From NCBI GenBank assembly GCA_019116745.1, contig DXBC01000131.1, positions 1 to 32,727 of the forward strand: 32,727 nt of DNA. The letters are read 5' to 3'. Source of the stretch: Candidatus Lachnoclostridium stercorigallinarum (GTDB lineage Bacteria; Bacillota; Clostridia; Lachnospirales; Lachnospiraceae). A program made the position numbers and the translations under genes. The stretch's first letter is position 1; each line of letters starts with the position of its first letter. The notes beneath the pieces were generated by a model. The model was not told where the DNA came from, searched no databases, and saw only the letters and a list, made by a program, of their open reading frames with translations. Below are positions 15,124 through 22,497 of the stretch, in pieces.

Positions 15124-15621
15124 ATGGATGCAATTTTTAAGAGAATCAGTGTGAGAAAATATGAAAATCGACAGGTGGAGCCGGAAAAGGTGGAGCGGCT
15201 TCTGCGGGCGGCCATGGCGGCTCCGTCGGCGAGAAATCAGCAGCCCTGGGAGTTTTACGTGGTCACGTCAAAGGAAAAGATCCGGGAGCTGTCCCAGTGC
15301 AGCCCCTATGCGGTCTTTTTAAAGGATGCGCCCCTGGCCATTGTGCCCTGCTACCGGAAAGAGGGTCTGACGGCTCCTTCCTATGCGGAAATTGACATGA
15401 GTATTGCCACGGAGAATCTGCTGCTGGAGGCGGCAGATCTGGGGCTTGGCACCTGCTGGATGGGCATTGCGCCGGTGAGGGAGCGAATGGACGCGGTAAA
15501 CCAGGTGCTGGGAAATCCGGAAGGGCTGGAGGCCTTTGCCATTGTGTCCTGCGGCTATCCTGCGGAGGAGAGACCTCAGCAGGACCGGTATGAGGAAGGC
15601 CGGATTCACCTGATTCAGTGA
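15124..15621 (+). CDS. Nitroreductase-family FMN oxidoreductase
   Basis: The 165-residue flavoprotein shows the nitroreductase fold signatures: ISVRKYENRQVEPEKVERLL with the FMN-contacting RxxR-like start, AAMAAPSARNQQPWEFYVV near 33, IDMSIATENLLLEAADLGLG near 95, and CWMGIAPV. It is at the short end of the family, consistent with the compact clostridial subgroup. It likely reduces nitro groups or quinone-like compounds with NAD(P)H; the natural substrate is unknown. ATG at 15124 is chosen because GGAGG at 15109-15113 is 10 bases upstream; a GTG at 15115 would be too close to that site. Its TGA is 20 bases before the S66 peptidase start, so the two are coupled. Confidence 0.9.
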   Translation: MDAIFKRISVRKYENRQVEPEKVERLLRAAMAAPSARNQQPWEFYVVTSKEKIRELSQCSPYAVFLKDAPLAIVPCYRKEGLTAPSYAEIDMSIATENLLLEAADLGLGTCWMGIAPVRERMDAVNQVLGNPEGLEAFAIVSCGYPAEERPQQDRYEEGRIHLIQ

Positions 15622-15641
15622 GAGGAGGACGTCAGAGAGCC

Positions 15642-16700
15642 ATGAGATATCCGAAATTTTTAAAACCGGGGGGAACCATCGGGTTTGCGGCGCCGTCTTT
15701 CGGCTGCGGCGTGGAACCTTACCGCACCATATTTGAGTATGCGAAGGAAGCGTTTGCAGCCAGGGGGCACGGGCTGGATCCGGGCCCCAACTGTTATGAG
15801 GAAAAGGGGATCGGCATCAGCAATACGCCCCGTGCCTGCGGAGAGGAGCTGACGGAGTGGTACTGCCGGAAGGAAAATGACGTTCTCATCTCCTGTGCCG
15901 GGGGAGAGCTGATGTGCGAGATCCTGGACTATGTGGATTTTGAGAGGATCCGCAGGGCGGAGCCGAAGTGGTTCATGGGCTTTTCCGACAATACCAATTT
16001 CACGTTTCTGTCTGCGACGCTCTGCGACACGGCTGCTGTCTACGGTCCCTGTGCCGGCTCCTTTGCCATGGAACCCTGGGATCCCTCCCTTCAGGACGCC
16101 TATGACCTGCTTATGGGAAAAACCAGTGAGGTTCACGGCTATCCGTTCTGGGAGAACGGAGGTATGGATATGGAGGCTTCTATCAGAGAAAAGGATCCCC
16201 GTGCCCCCTACCGGCTGACGGAGCCGAAGATACTGAAAAGCTATGTGGGCGGCCGCCCGGCAGGAGAGGAAGAGGAGATCGCCTTTCGCGGACGGCTGGT
16301 GGGCGGATGTCTGGACTGCCTGGCCAGCCTGGTGGGCACCTGCTATGACGGGGTCCGGCCTTTTTCCGATAAATACCGGCAGGACGGGATTATCTGGTTT
16401 CTGGAGTCCTGCGACCTGACGGTGATGGCCATGCGCCGGGCCATATGGGAGATGAAGCATGCCGGCTGGTTCCGCCATGTGAAGGGATTTCTCATCGGAC
16501 GCCCTCTTCATTTCGGGGAGGAGATGATGGGACTGGATCAGTACCACGCGGTGATGGAACTGCTGGCGGAATACGAAGTCCCGGTGATCATGGATGCGGA
16601 CTTCGGCCACCTGCCGCCTGCCATGCCGCTGATATGCGGAGCCGTGGGCGAGGTGACGGTAAAGGGAAACGACATCGGAATCCGGTACCGGATGGAATAG
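15642..16700 (+). CDS. S66-family peptidase (LD-carboxypeptidase / MccF-like)
   Basis: The 352-residue serine peptidase has the S66 layout. An N-terminal Rossmann-like part starts LKPGGTIGFAAPSFGC. The nucleophile is S115 in MGFSDNT. The Glu lies in IWFLESCDL and the His in MDADFGHLPPAMPLICG. The family includes LdcA, which trims tetrapeptide stems in peptidoglycan recycling, and MccF, which cleaves microcin C-type aminoacyl-nucleotides. The sequence alone does not separate these; no microcin-like genes are nearby. ATG at 15642 is preferred; a GTG at 15618, overlapping the nitroreductase stop, would precede the AGGAGG at 15623-15628. A strong terminator follows. Confidence 0.9.
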   Translation: MRYPKFLKPGGTIGFAAPSFGCGVEPYRTIFEYAKEAFAARGHGLDPGPNCYEEKGIGISNTPRACGEELTEWYCRKENDVLISCAGGELMCEILDYVDFERIRRAEPKWFMGFSDNTNFTFLSATLCDTAAVYGPCAGSFAMEPWDPSLQDAYDLLMGKTSEVHGYPFWENGGMDMEASIREKDPRAPYRLTEPKILKSYVGGRPAGEEEEIAFRGRLVGGCLDCLASLVGTCYDGVRPFSDKYRQDGIIWFLESCDLTVMAMRRAIWEMKHAGWFRHVKGFLIGRPLHFGEEMMGLDQYHAVMELLAEYEVPVIMDADFGHLPPAMPLICGAVGEVTVKGNDIGIRYRME

Positions 16701-16718
16701 AACAGAAAGAGAAGACAG

Positions 16719-16745
16719 ACACCCCCGGCAGCGGGGGTGTTTTTG
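16719..16745 (+). terminator. Strong rho-independent terminator after the S66 peptidase gene
   Basis: ACACCCCCG (16719-16727) pairs perfectly with CGGGGGTGT (16732-16740) around a GCAG loop, followed directly by TTTTTG and further T-rich sequence. It closes the aldo/keto reductase-nitroreductase-peptidase unit. Confidence 0.93.
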
Positions 16746-16754
16746 TTTATTTTC

Positions 16755-16783
16755 TTGAAACCCCACATTTCCTGTGATAAAAT
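16755..16783 (+). promoter_or_regulatory. Sigma-A promoter for the SpoVB-like flippase gene
   Basis: TTGAAA (16755-16760) and TAAAAT (16778-16783) are 17 bases apart, immediately downstream of the preceding terminator. The leader to the ATG at 16839 is about 50 bases. Confidence 0.7.
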
Positions 16784-16838
16784 GGGATTGTTTTTGAGAC
16801 CATATACAAAAGAAAGAACAGAAGGTGCAGGTAGAAAA

Positions 16839-18449
16839 ATGGGCAAAAATAATGACAATTACCTGGTGCAGGGCAGTATCCTGGCAGCAGCCGGGATCAT
16901 CGTGAGACTGATCGGACTGTTTTACAAGGTTCCCATGACCCGGATTCTGGGGGATGAGGGCATCGGTTATTACAATACGGCCTATGAGATCTACAATATT
17001 GGCCTGATTCTGTCTTCCTACAGCCTGCCTCTGGCGGTATCCAAGCAGATTGCCAAAAGCAGGGGCGGCCGGCGGCCGGGAGATGTGAAGCGGATATTCA
17101 ACTGCGGAATCGCCTTTGGAACCATTGCAGGCGGCGTAATGACAGTGGCGCTGATTTTCGGAGCAGACAGGATCGCGGCCGGTCTGTTTCGGAGTCCGGG
17201 CAGTGCCCTGCCTCTGAAGGTGATGGCTCCCACGATTCTGGTATTTGCGGTGATGGGAGTATTCCGCGGCTTTTTCCAGGGGCGGGGCAATATGATTCCC
17301 ACTTCCGTGTCCCAGATTATCGAGCAGCTGGTCCATGCGGGAGTCAGCATTTGGGCTTCCTACGATTTCATGAAGCGGTTTGCGGACAGGCCAAATCCTG
17401 CCTCCTACGGCGCTGCCGGAGGTACGCTGGGAACGTTTGTGGGAGCGCTGGCGGCGTTTCTGTTTCTGGCGGTGGTGATGGCGCTGTACTGCCGGGGCCG
17501 GGGACACCGGGCAGAGGGAAAGCATTCCTCTTACAGAAGGGTGGCTCTGGGACTTTTCCTGACAGTAGTTCCCATTATCCTGAGTCAGACAGTGTATCAG
17601 CTGAGCGGTTCTGTGGATAACTCCATGTTTGGGATCATCATGGGTGGAAAAGGCTTCGGCGAGCAGGAGAGGATGGAACTTCTGGGCATCTACAGCGGAA
17701 AATATCGTCTGCTCACCAATGTGCCGGTGGCCATCGCCACGTCCCTGGGGGCGTCCATGATTCCAAGTATCGTCACCTCCAAAGCCATGAAAAAGAACGG
17801 GGCGGTGCGCAGAAAGATCTATATGACCATAAAATTCAACATGATTATCGCCATTCCCTGTGCCGTGGGCATGGGAGTGCTGGCATCCCCCATTCTTCAG
17901 CTTTTGTTTGGGGACAGCAGGGAACTGTCGGCGAATCTGATGATGATGGGAGCCTCTGCAGTAGTATTTTTCTCGCTGTCCACGGTGACCAACGCCGTTC
18001 TGCAGGGAATTGATCTGATGGCGAAATCGGTGACCCATTCCGCCATATCCCTGGGCATTCATGTGGTGCTGGTCTATGTGATGCTGGATCGGCTGAACTG
18101 GGGAGTGTACGGCCTGGTAGTGGGAAATGTGACATTCGCTCTGGTAGTCTGCATTCTCAACTGGGTTTCCATCGGCAGGGCCATGCACTACCGCCAGGAG
18201 GTGGTCACCACCTTTTTCATGCCTCTGTGCATTTCAGCAGTCATGGGAGCGGTGGCTTTTGCGGTCTATCACCTGATTCATCTGGTGTCCCATTCCAATG
18301 CCCTGAGCCTGCTGGTCGCTGTGCCGGCAGCCATGGTATTTTACGGCGTGGGCCTGATAAAGACGAGGACTGTGCGGGAGCGGGAGCTGGCGGAGATGCC
18401 CATGGGCGGGCGGATCCAGCGGCTGTGTGAAAAGGTGCATCTGCTGTGA
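16839..18449 (+). CDS. Polysaccharide/lipid flippase of the MOP superfamily (SpoVB-like)
   Basis: The 536-residue integral membrane protein has about 14 hydrophobic helices. The N-terminus NYLVQGSILAAAGIIVRLIG, then FYKVPMTRILGDEGIGYYNT and a helix with YNIGLILSSYSLPLAVSKQI, match the SpoVB / polysaccharide-biosynthesis branch of the MOP superfamily, which includes lipid II and sporulation cortex flippases. MRGFFQGRGNMIPTSVSQ-type sequence near 140 fits too. It likely flips an undecaprenyl-linked precursor; a role in spore cortex formation is possible given the spore genes nearby, but unproven. ATG at 16839 has GAAGGTG 11 bases upstream. An in-frame upstream start at 16737 falls inside the terminator and promoter and is rejected. 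Confidence 0.88.
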   Translation: MGKNNDNYLVQGSILAAAGIIVRLIGLFYKVPMTRILGDEGIGYYNTAYEIYNIGLILSSYSLPLAVSKQIAKSRGGRRPGDVKRIFNCGIAFGTIAGGVMTVALIFGADRIAAGLFRSPGSALPLKVMAPTILVFAVMGVFRGFFQGRGNMIPTSVSQIIEQLVHAGVSIWASYDFMKRFADRPNPASYGAAGGTLGTFVGALAAFLFLAVVMALYCRGRGHRAEGKHSSYRRVALGLFLTVVPIILSQTVYQLSGSVDNSMFGIIMGGKGFGEQERMELLGIYSGKYRLLTNVPVAIATSLGASMIPSIVTSKAMKKNGAVRRKIYMTIKFNMIIAIPCAVGMGVLASPILQLLFGDSRELSANLMMMGASAVVFFSLSTVTNAVLQGIDLMAKSVTHSAISLGIHVVLVYVMLDRLNWGVYGLVVGNVTFALVVCILNWVSIGRAMHYRQEVVTTFFMPLCISAVMGAVAFAVYHLIHLVSHSNALSLLVAVPAAMVFYGVGLIKTRTVRERELAEMPMGGRIQRLCEKVHLL

Positions 18450-18493
18450 TTCTGCGGCGGGAATACAATGAGTGAAAGGAATGGATAGGGTTT

Positions 18494-18946
18494 ATGAAAA
18501 TCGTGCTGCAGCGGGTATCGTCCGCGTCGGTGAAGGTGGACGGAGAGGTTGTGGGAGAGATCGGAAAAGGATTTCTGGTGCTCCTGGGAGTTCAGGCTTC
18601 CGACACGGAGGAAATCGCAGACCGGATGGTGGACAAAATGTGCCGTCTGAGAATTTTTGAAGATGAAAATGGCAAAACGAATCTGTCCCTGGCGGACGTG
18701 GACGGAGAGCTGCTGGTGGTAAGCCAGTTTACTCTTTACGCGGACTGCCGAAAGGGCAACCGGCCCAGCTTTATCAAGGCCGGTCCGCCGGAGATGGCAA
18801 ACCGGCTTTACGAGTACGCGGCAAAGCGGTGCCGGAACTATGTGAAGAAGGTGGAGCAGGGACGTTTTGGAGCCCACATGGAAGTGAGCCTGGTCAACGA
18901 CGGACCCTTTACGGTGGTTCTGGACAGTGAGGAGCTGATGAAATGA
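18494..18946 (+). CDS. dtd: D-aminoacyl-tRNA deacylase
   Basis: This 150-residue enzyme removes D-amino acids (and glycine from tRNA-Ala) mischarged onto tRNA, recycling the tRNA. The sequence is standard for [21 protein letters not shown] at the start, the catalytic SQFTLYAD near residue 78, and the cross-subunit NDGPFT motif near 137. The usual motif there is NxGPVT, so Phe in place of Val is a mild variation. It lies 44 bases after the flippase gene. Its TGA overlaps the ATG of the YkgJ gene (ATGA), starting a chain of four tightly coupled genes. The start has only a weak ribosome binding site. Confidence 0.95.
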   Translation: MKIVLQRVSSASVKVDGEVVGEIGKGFLVLLGVQASDTEEIADRMVDKMCRLRIFEDENGKTNLSLADVDGELLVVSQFTLYADCRKGNRPSFIKAGPPEMANRLYEYAAKRCRNYVKKVEQGRFGAHMEVSLVNDGPFTVVLDSEELMK

Positions 18947-19632
18947 GAAGAGAAGTCCGGATGGAGGACATTTCCGACGGAAAGCTGTATCGGTCGGAAG
19001 ATATGGTGCGGGCGGGCTGCGGAGACTGCCGCGGCTGCTCCGCCTGCTGCCGTCATATGGGGAATTCTGTGATAGTGGATCCTCTTGATATTTACAGATT
19101 GAATATTGAGGGGAAAGTGGGATTGGAAGAACTGTTTTCCAGATATCTGGAACTTCATGTGGAGGACGGAATTATTCTGCCAAATCTGAAAATGGCAGGC
19201 CCGGAGGAGGCCTGCGGCTTTCTGGACGAGGATGGGCGCTGCAGGGTGCACGCCAGCCGGCCGGGACTGTGCCGCCTGTTTCCACTGGGCCGTTTTTATG
19301 AGAATGGTAGTTTCCGCTATTTTCTCCAGACGGGGGAATGCCGGAAGGAGAACCGGACCAAGGTGAAGGTGAGCCGGTTTATCGACACGCCGGATTTAAA
19401 GACCAATGAAAAGTATGTGGCGGACTGGCATTATTTCCTGCTGGATGCCCAGGAATATGTCAGGAGATGCGCGGACCAGGAGAAAGTGAAGAAGCTGAAC
19501 CTGACCATTCTGAACCTGTTTTTCCTCACTCCCTATGACGGGAGCCAGGAATTTTACGGGCAGTTTTATCGGCGCTTCCAGACGGCGGAAAAGATGAGGG
19601 AGGAGTGGAAACGTGAAAGAGAATCGCTATGA
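18943..19632 (+). CDS. YkgJ-family cysteine-cluster protein
   Basis: The 229-residue cytosolic protein carries the YkgJ (CxxCxxCC) cluster near its N-terminus: C26, C29, C32, C35 and C36 in [11 protein letters not shown]. Further conserved cysteines occur in [24 protein letters not shown] and TGECRKE. These probably coordinate a zinc or iron-sulfur site. The molecular function of the family is not established. The C-terminal half (about 140-229) is helical and charged. It overlaps dtd at its start and the methyltransferase gene at its end by 20 bases, so it belongs to a translationally coupled unit with tRNA-related enzymes; a tRNA or rRNA link is a guess from context. Confidence 0.85.
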   Translation: MRREVRMEDISDGKLYRSEDMVRAGCGDCRGCSACCRHMGNSVIVDPLDIYRLNIEGKVGLEELFSRYLELHVEDGIILPNLKMAGPEEACGFLDEDGRCRVHASRPGLCRLFPLGRFYENGSFRYFLQTGECRKENRTKVKVSRFIDTPDLKTNEKYVADWHYFLLDAQEYVRRCADQEKVKKLNLTILNLFFLTPYDGSQEFYGQFYRRFQTAEKMREEWKRERESL

Positions 19633-20365
19633 TGACGCAGCTTTTTTTGAAAAATACAGTCAAATGGAACGTTCCAAAAAAGGACTTGCCGGCGCGGGAG
19701 AATGGGAGACCCTGGAAAAGCTCCTGCCGGACTTTCACGGAAAACGGGTGCTGGACGCCGGCTGCGGATATGGCTGGCACTGTATCTATGCGGCGGAGCA
19801 CGGGGCTGCTTCCGTGGTGGGAGTGGACATTTCTGAGAAAATGCTTCAGGTGGCCGAAGAGAAGACGAAGGCCGGCTGTGTGACTTATGTGCGCACCGCC
19901 ATGGAGGATATGGATTTTCCGGCGGAGAGCTTCGACATCGTGCTCAGCTCCCTGGCTTTTCACTATGTGGAGGATTTCTCGGGGGTGACGGAGAAAATTT
20001 TCCGGTTTTTAAGCCCCGGCGGGACATTTGTGTTTTCCGCGGAGCATCCGGTCTTTACGGCGGCGGGAAGCCAGGACTGGTACTACGGGAAAAACGGGGA
20101 AATTCTCCATTTTCCTGTGGATAACTACTATTATGAGGGAAAGCGGGATGCTCTGTTTCTGGGAGAACACGTGGTAAAATACCATCGGACTCTGACTACA
20201 TATCTGGAGACTCTGCGGGTCTGCGGTTTTGAGCTGAAGCGGGTGGCAGAGCCCATGCCTCCGGCGTCCATGGTGGACACGGTTCCGGGGATGCGGGATG
20301 AGATGCGCCGCCCCATGATGATTATTATATCGGCGGCGAAGCCGGCCGGGAGGAGAGAGCCGTGA
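19613..20365 (+). CDS. Class I SAM-dependent methyltransferase
   Basis: The 250-residue enzyme has a Rossmann methyltransferase core: motif I VLDAGCGYGWHCIYAA near residues 47-62, VVGVDISEKML as the second strand with the ribose-binding Asp, AMEDMDFPAESFDIVLSSL, and FLSPGGTFVFSAEHPVF. The substrate is not identifiable; the family contains small-molecule and ubiquinone/menaquinone-type methyltransferases. The GTG start at 19613 lies inside the YkgJ gene and has GGGAGGAG 7 bases upstream. The end overlaps the GTG of the Dus gene at 20362. Confidence 0.88.
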   Translation: MKENRYDDAAFFEKYSQMERSKKGLAGAGEWETLEKLLPDFHGKRVLDAGCGYGWHCIYAAEHGAASVVGVDISEKMLQVAEEKTKAGCVTYVRTAMEDMDFPAESFDIVLSSLAFHYVEDFSGVTEKIFRFLSPGGTFVFSAEHPVFTAAGSQDWYYGKNGEILHFPVDNYYYEGKRDALFLGEHVVKYHRTLTTYLETLRVCGFELKRVAEPMPPASMVDTVPGMRDEMRRPMMIIISAAKPAGRREP

Positions 20366-21360
20366 CGGCCGGCCGGGAGGGAAGCTCCCGTCTGCCTGCG
20401 AGGTATGCGGCCCCCATGGAGGGGATCACCGGATATCTGTACCGGAACGCCCACCGCCGGGTATTCGGCGGAGCGGATAAATATTTCACCCCCTTTCTCG
20501 CTCCCGGAAAAAAGCGGGGACTCCGCTCCAGGGAGCTGAGTGATATTCTGCCTGAACACAATGAGGGAGTTCCGGCGGTGCCGCAGATTCTCACCAACGA
20601 CTGGGAGGATTTTCTTCACACGGCGGATATTTTAAAAGAGTACGGATACCGGGAGATAAATCTGAACCTGGGATGTCCTTCCGGAACGGTGGTGACGAAA
20701 AAACGGGGATCGGGCTTTCTGGCCTTCCCGGAGGATTTGGATCAGTTTCTGGACCGGATTTTTTCCGGGACGGATATGAAGATATCCGTCAAAACCAGAA
20801 TCGGGATGGAGAGCCCGGAGGAATTCGGACCGCTGCTGGAGATTTTCTGCCGTTATCCCATAAGCGAGCTGATTGTGCACCCCCGGGTTCAGAAGGATGG
20901 CTACAGAAATACCCCGGACCGGAAGGCATTCTCCATGGCTCTGGAACGGGCACCATTTCCCGTATGCTACAACGGCGATCTGTTTTCCAGGGAAGACGTG
21001 AGGGAATTTTCGGAGGAATTTCCTCAGGTGGAAACGGTGATGCTTGGCAGAGGGCTGATTGCCGATCCGGCTCTGGCGGCCGGCCTGGATGGAGGCGCCG
21101 CTGTCACGGCAGAGAGCTTTGGAACGTTCCATCAGGAGATTCTGGAGGGATACTGCCGGATCATGTCCGGCGACCGGAACGTTCTGTTTAAGATGAAAGA
21201 GCTGTGGTTTTATATGATTCATCTGTTTCCCGACGCCGGATTTTTTGAAAAAAAACTGAAAAAATCGTCAACGGTGGCGGAATACAGCCTGTGGACGGAG
21301 CGGCTGCTGCGGGAGAGGGAGATTCTTCCGGAAGCGGACACGGCCTTTCTCAGGCGGTGA
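20362..21360 (+). CDS. tRNA-dihydrouridine synthase family protein
   Basis: The 332-residue FMN enzyme reduces uridine to dihydrouridine in tRNA. It has a TIM barrel with the Dus signatures: APMEGITGYLYRNAHRR at the FMN site, LNLGCPSGTVVTKKRGSGFL with the catalytic C105, ISVKTRIGME, LIVHPRVQ and the phosphate-binding CYNGDLFS and VMLGRGLIADP. A helical tRNA-binding domain occupies the last 80 residues. It is the divergent short Dus type of clostridia; which uridine it modifies cannot be told from sequence. The GTG at 20362 overlaps the methyltransferase stop, with GGGAGGAG just upstream. A hairpin terminator follows. Confidence 0.9.
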   Translation: MTAGREGSSRLPARYAAPMEGITGYLYRNAHRRVFGGADKYFTPFLAPGKKRGLRSRELSDILPEHNEGVPAVPQILTNDWEDFLHTADILKEYGYREINLNLGCPSGTVVTKKRGSGFLAFPEDLDQFLDRIFSGTDMKISVKTRIGMESPEEFGPLLEIFCRYPISELIVHPRVQKDGYRNTPDRKAFSMALERAPFPVCYNGDLFSREDVREFSEEFPQVETVMLGRGLIADPALAAGLDGGAAVTAESFGTFHQEILEGYCRIMSGDRNVLFKMKELWFYMIHLFPDAGFFEKKLKKSSTVAEYSLWTERLLREREILPEADTAFLRR

Positions 21361-21374
21361 CAGTGAGAAGGCAG

Positions 21375-21405
21375 AAGGCCGGCTCTTCGGAGGACCGGCC
21401 TTTTT
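21375..21405 (+). terminator. Rho-independent terminator after the Dus gene
   Basis: AAGGCCGG (21375-21382) pairs with CCGGCCTT (21395-21402). An inner CTC/GAG stem is closed by a TTCG tetraloop, with a two-base bulge, and the run ends in five T (21401-21405). It closes the flippase-to-dus unit. Confidence 0.88.
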
Positions 21406-21630
21406 GGCGGAGGAGAGTTTATAAAAAGTTTACTGGACAGCCCCTCCGCTCCGTGCTACTCTGTACTCATATCTTTTTCCATCTGTTTCCCTACAGGAGC
21501 GCTTCTTTGGAATTCCCCGCCTTCTCCAGAATTTACACTTCCATTTTCCCGCGAAATAAGCTAAAATGAAACTCAGACATGCCTGGAAGGATGGGCTCAA
21601 CTGACGAAAGCAGGAAAAGGAGAAGGAACT
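21406..21630. other. Intergenic region between dus and degV, no gene seen
   Basis: The longest gap in the window, counting the terminator (270 bases from 21361). After the terminator it is T/C-rich on the plus strand and shows no convincing ORF with a ribosome binding site. A TAAAAT at 21562-21567 could be the degV -10, but the hexamer 17 bases upstream (TTCCAT) is a poor -35. Confidence 0.5.
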
Positions 21631-22494
21631 ATGAAAATCGGGATTGTGACGGACAGCAACAGCGGAATCACCCAGGACCAAGCGGAGAAACTGGGCATAT
21701 ATGTGATTCCCATGCCGTTTATGATTGACGGACAGACATATTTTGAAGATATAGATCTGACGCAGGAGCAGTTTTATGAGAAATTGAACGCAGGGGCGGA
21801 TATTTCCACGTCCCAGCCATCACCGGAGTCGGTGACCGGGCTGTGGGACCGGCTTCTGGAGGAGTATGACCAGCTGGTCCACATCCCCATGTCCAGCGGG
21901 CTGAGCGGATCCTGCCAGACGGCCATGATGCTGGCTCAGGATTATGAGGGAAAGGTGTTTGTGGTAAACAATCACAGAATCTCTGTCACCCAGCGCCAGT
22001 CTGCCCTGGATGCAAAGATGATGGCAGAGCAGGGAAAGACCGGGGAGGAGATCAGCCGGATTCTCTATGAAACCAGATACGATTCCAGTATTTACATCAC
22101 AGTGGATACGCTGAAATATCTGAAAAAAGGCGGAAGAATCACTCCGGCGGCCGCGGCCCTGGGAACCCTTCTTCGGATCAAGCCGGTGCTGACCATCCAG
22201 GGAGAAAAGCTGGATGCCTTTGCGAAGGCCCGCACCATGAAGCAGGCGAAGAACATTATGCTGATGGCGATGAAGAAGGATCTGGAGGAGCGGTTCCACG
22301 ACGGAGACTGCCGGAAGACGTATCTGCAGATCGCCCATACGGCCAACGAAGAGGCGGCCAGTGAGCTGAAGGCGGAGCTGCATGAAATGTATCCGGAAGC
22401 GCCCATCCATGTGGACGCCCTGTCCCTCAGCGTGGCCTGTCATATCGGGCCCGGATCTCTGGCGGTAGCCTGTTCAAAGATGCTGGAAGGGTAG
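21631..22494 (+). CDS. DegV-family fatty-acid-binding protein
   Basis: The 287-residue cytosolic protein binds a fatty acid and, in the FakAB system, presents it to the kinase FakA for entry into phospholipid synthesis. DegV features: MKIGIVTDSNSGI at the start, DISTSQPSPE near 60 with the acid-binding Thr/Ser, PMSSGLSGSCQTAMMLAQ near 90, LKYLKKGGRI near 165, and the final CHIGPGSLAVAC. No fakA gene is in the window. ATG at 21631 has AAGGAG upstream. Only 3 bases separate its stop from the histidine kinase ATG, so the two are likely co-transcribed. Confidence 0.92.
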   Translation: MKIGIVTDSNSGITQDQAEKLGIYVIPMPFMIDGQTYFEDIDLTQEQFYEKLNAGADISTSQPSPESVTGLWDRLLEEYDQLVHIPMSSGLSGSCQTAMMLAQDYEGKVFVVNNHRISVTQRQSALDAKMMAEQGKTGEEISRILYETRYDSSIYITVDTLKYLKKGGRITPAAAALGTLLRIKPVLTIQGEKLDAFAKARTMKQAKNIMLMAMKKDLEERFHDGDCRKTYLQIAHTANEEAASELKAELHEMYPEAPIHVDALSLSVACHIGPGSLAVACSKMLEG

Positions 22495-22497
22495 ACT

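Noticed and set aside
16737-16838. N-terminal extension of the SpoVB-like flippase from an in-frame start at 16737
   Set aside because: It would start inside the preceding terminator and upstream of the promoter at 16755-16783; the ATG at 16839 fits the family.
15660-18188. 842-codon open frame on the minus strand spanning two plus-strand genes
   Set aside because: It runs across the S66 peptidase, a strong terminator, a promoter and the flippase gene. Its translation is low-complexity His/Gln/Arg-rich and matches no family I recognise.
21430-21681. 83-codon minus-strand frame over the dus-degV gap
   Set aside because: It overlaps the start of degV, has no ribosome binding site and shows no recognisable sequence pattern.
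10494-22497. A genomic island or prophage between the response regulator and the kinase
   Set aside because: No integrase, transposase, tRNA target or flanking direct repeats are visible, and most genes (rlmH, dtd, dus, degV) are core genes with composition like their surroundings. A rearrangement is possible, but not a recent mobile element.
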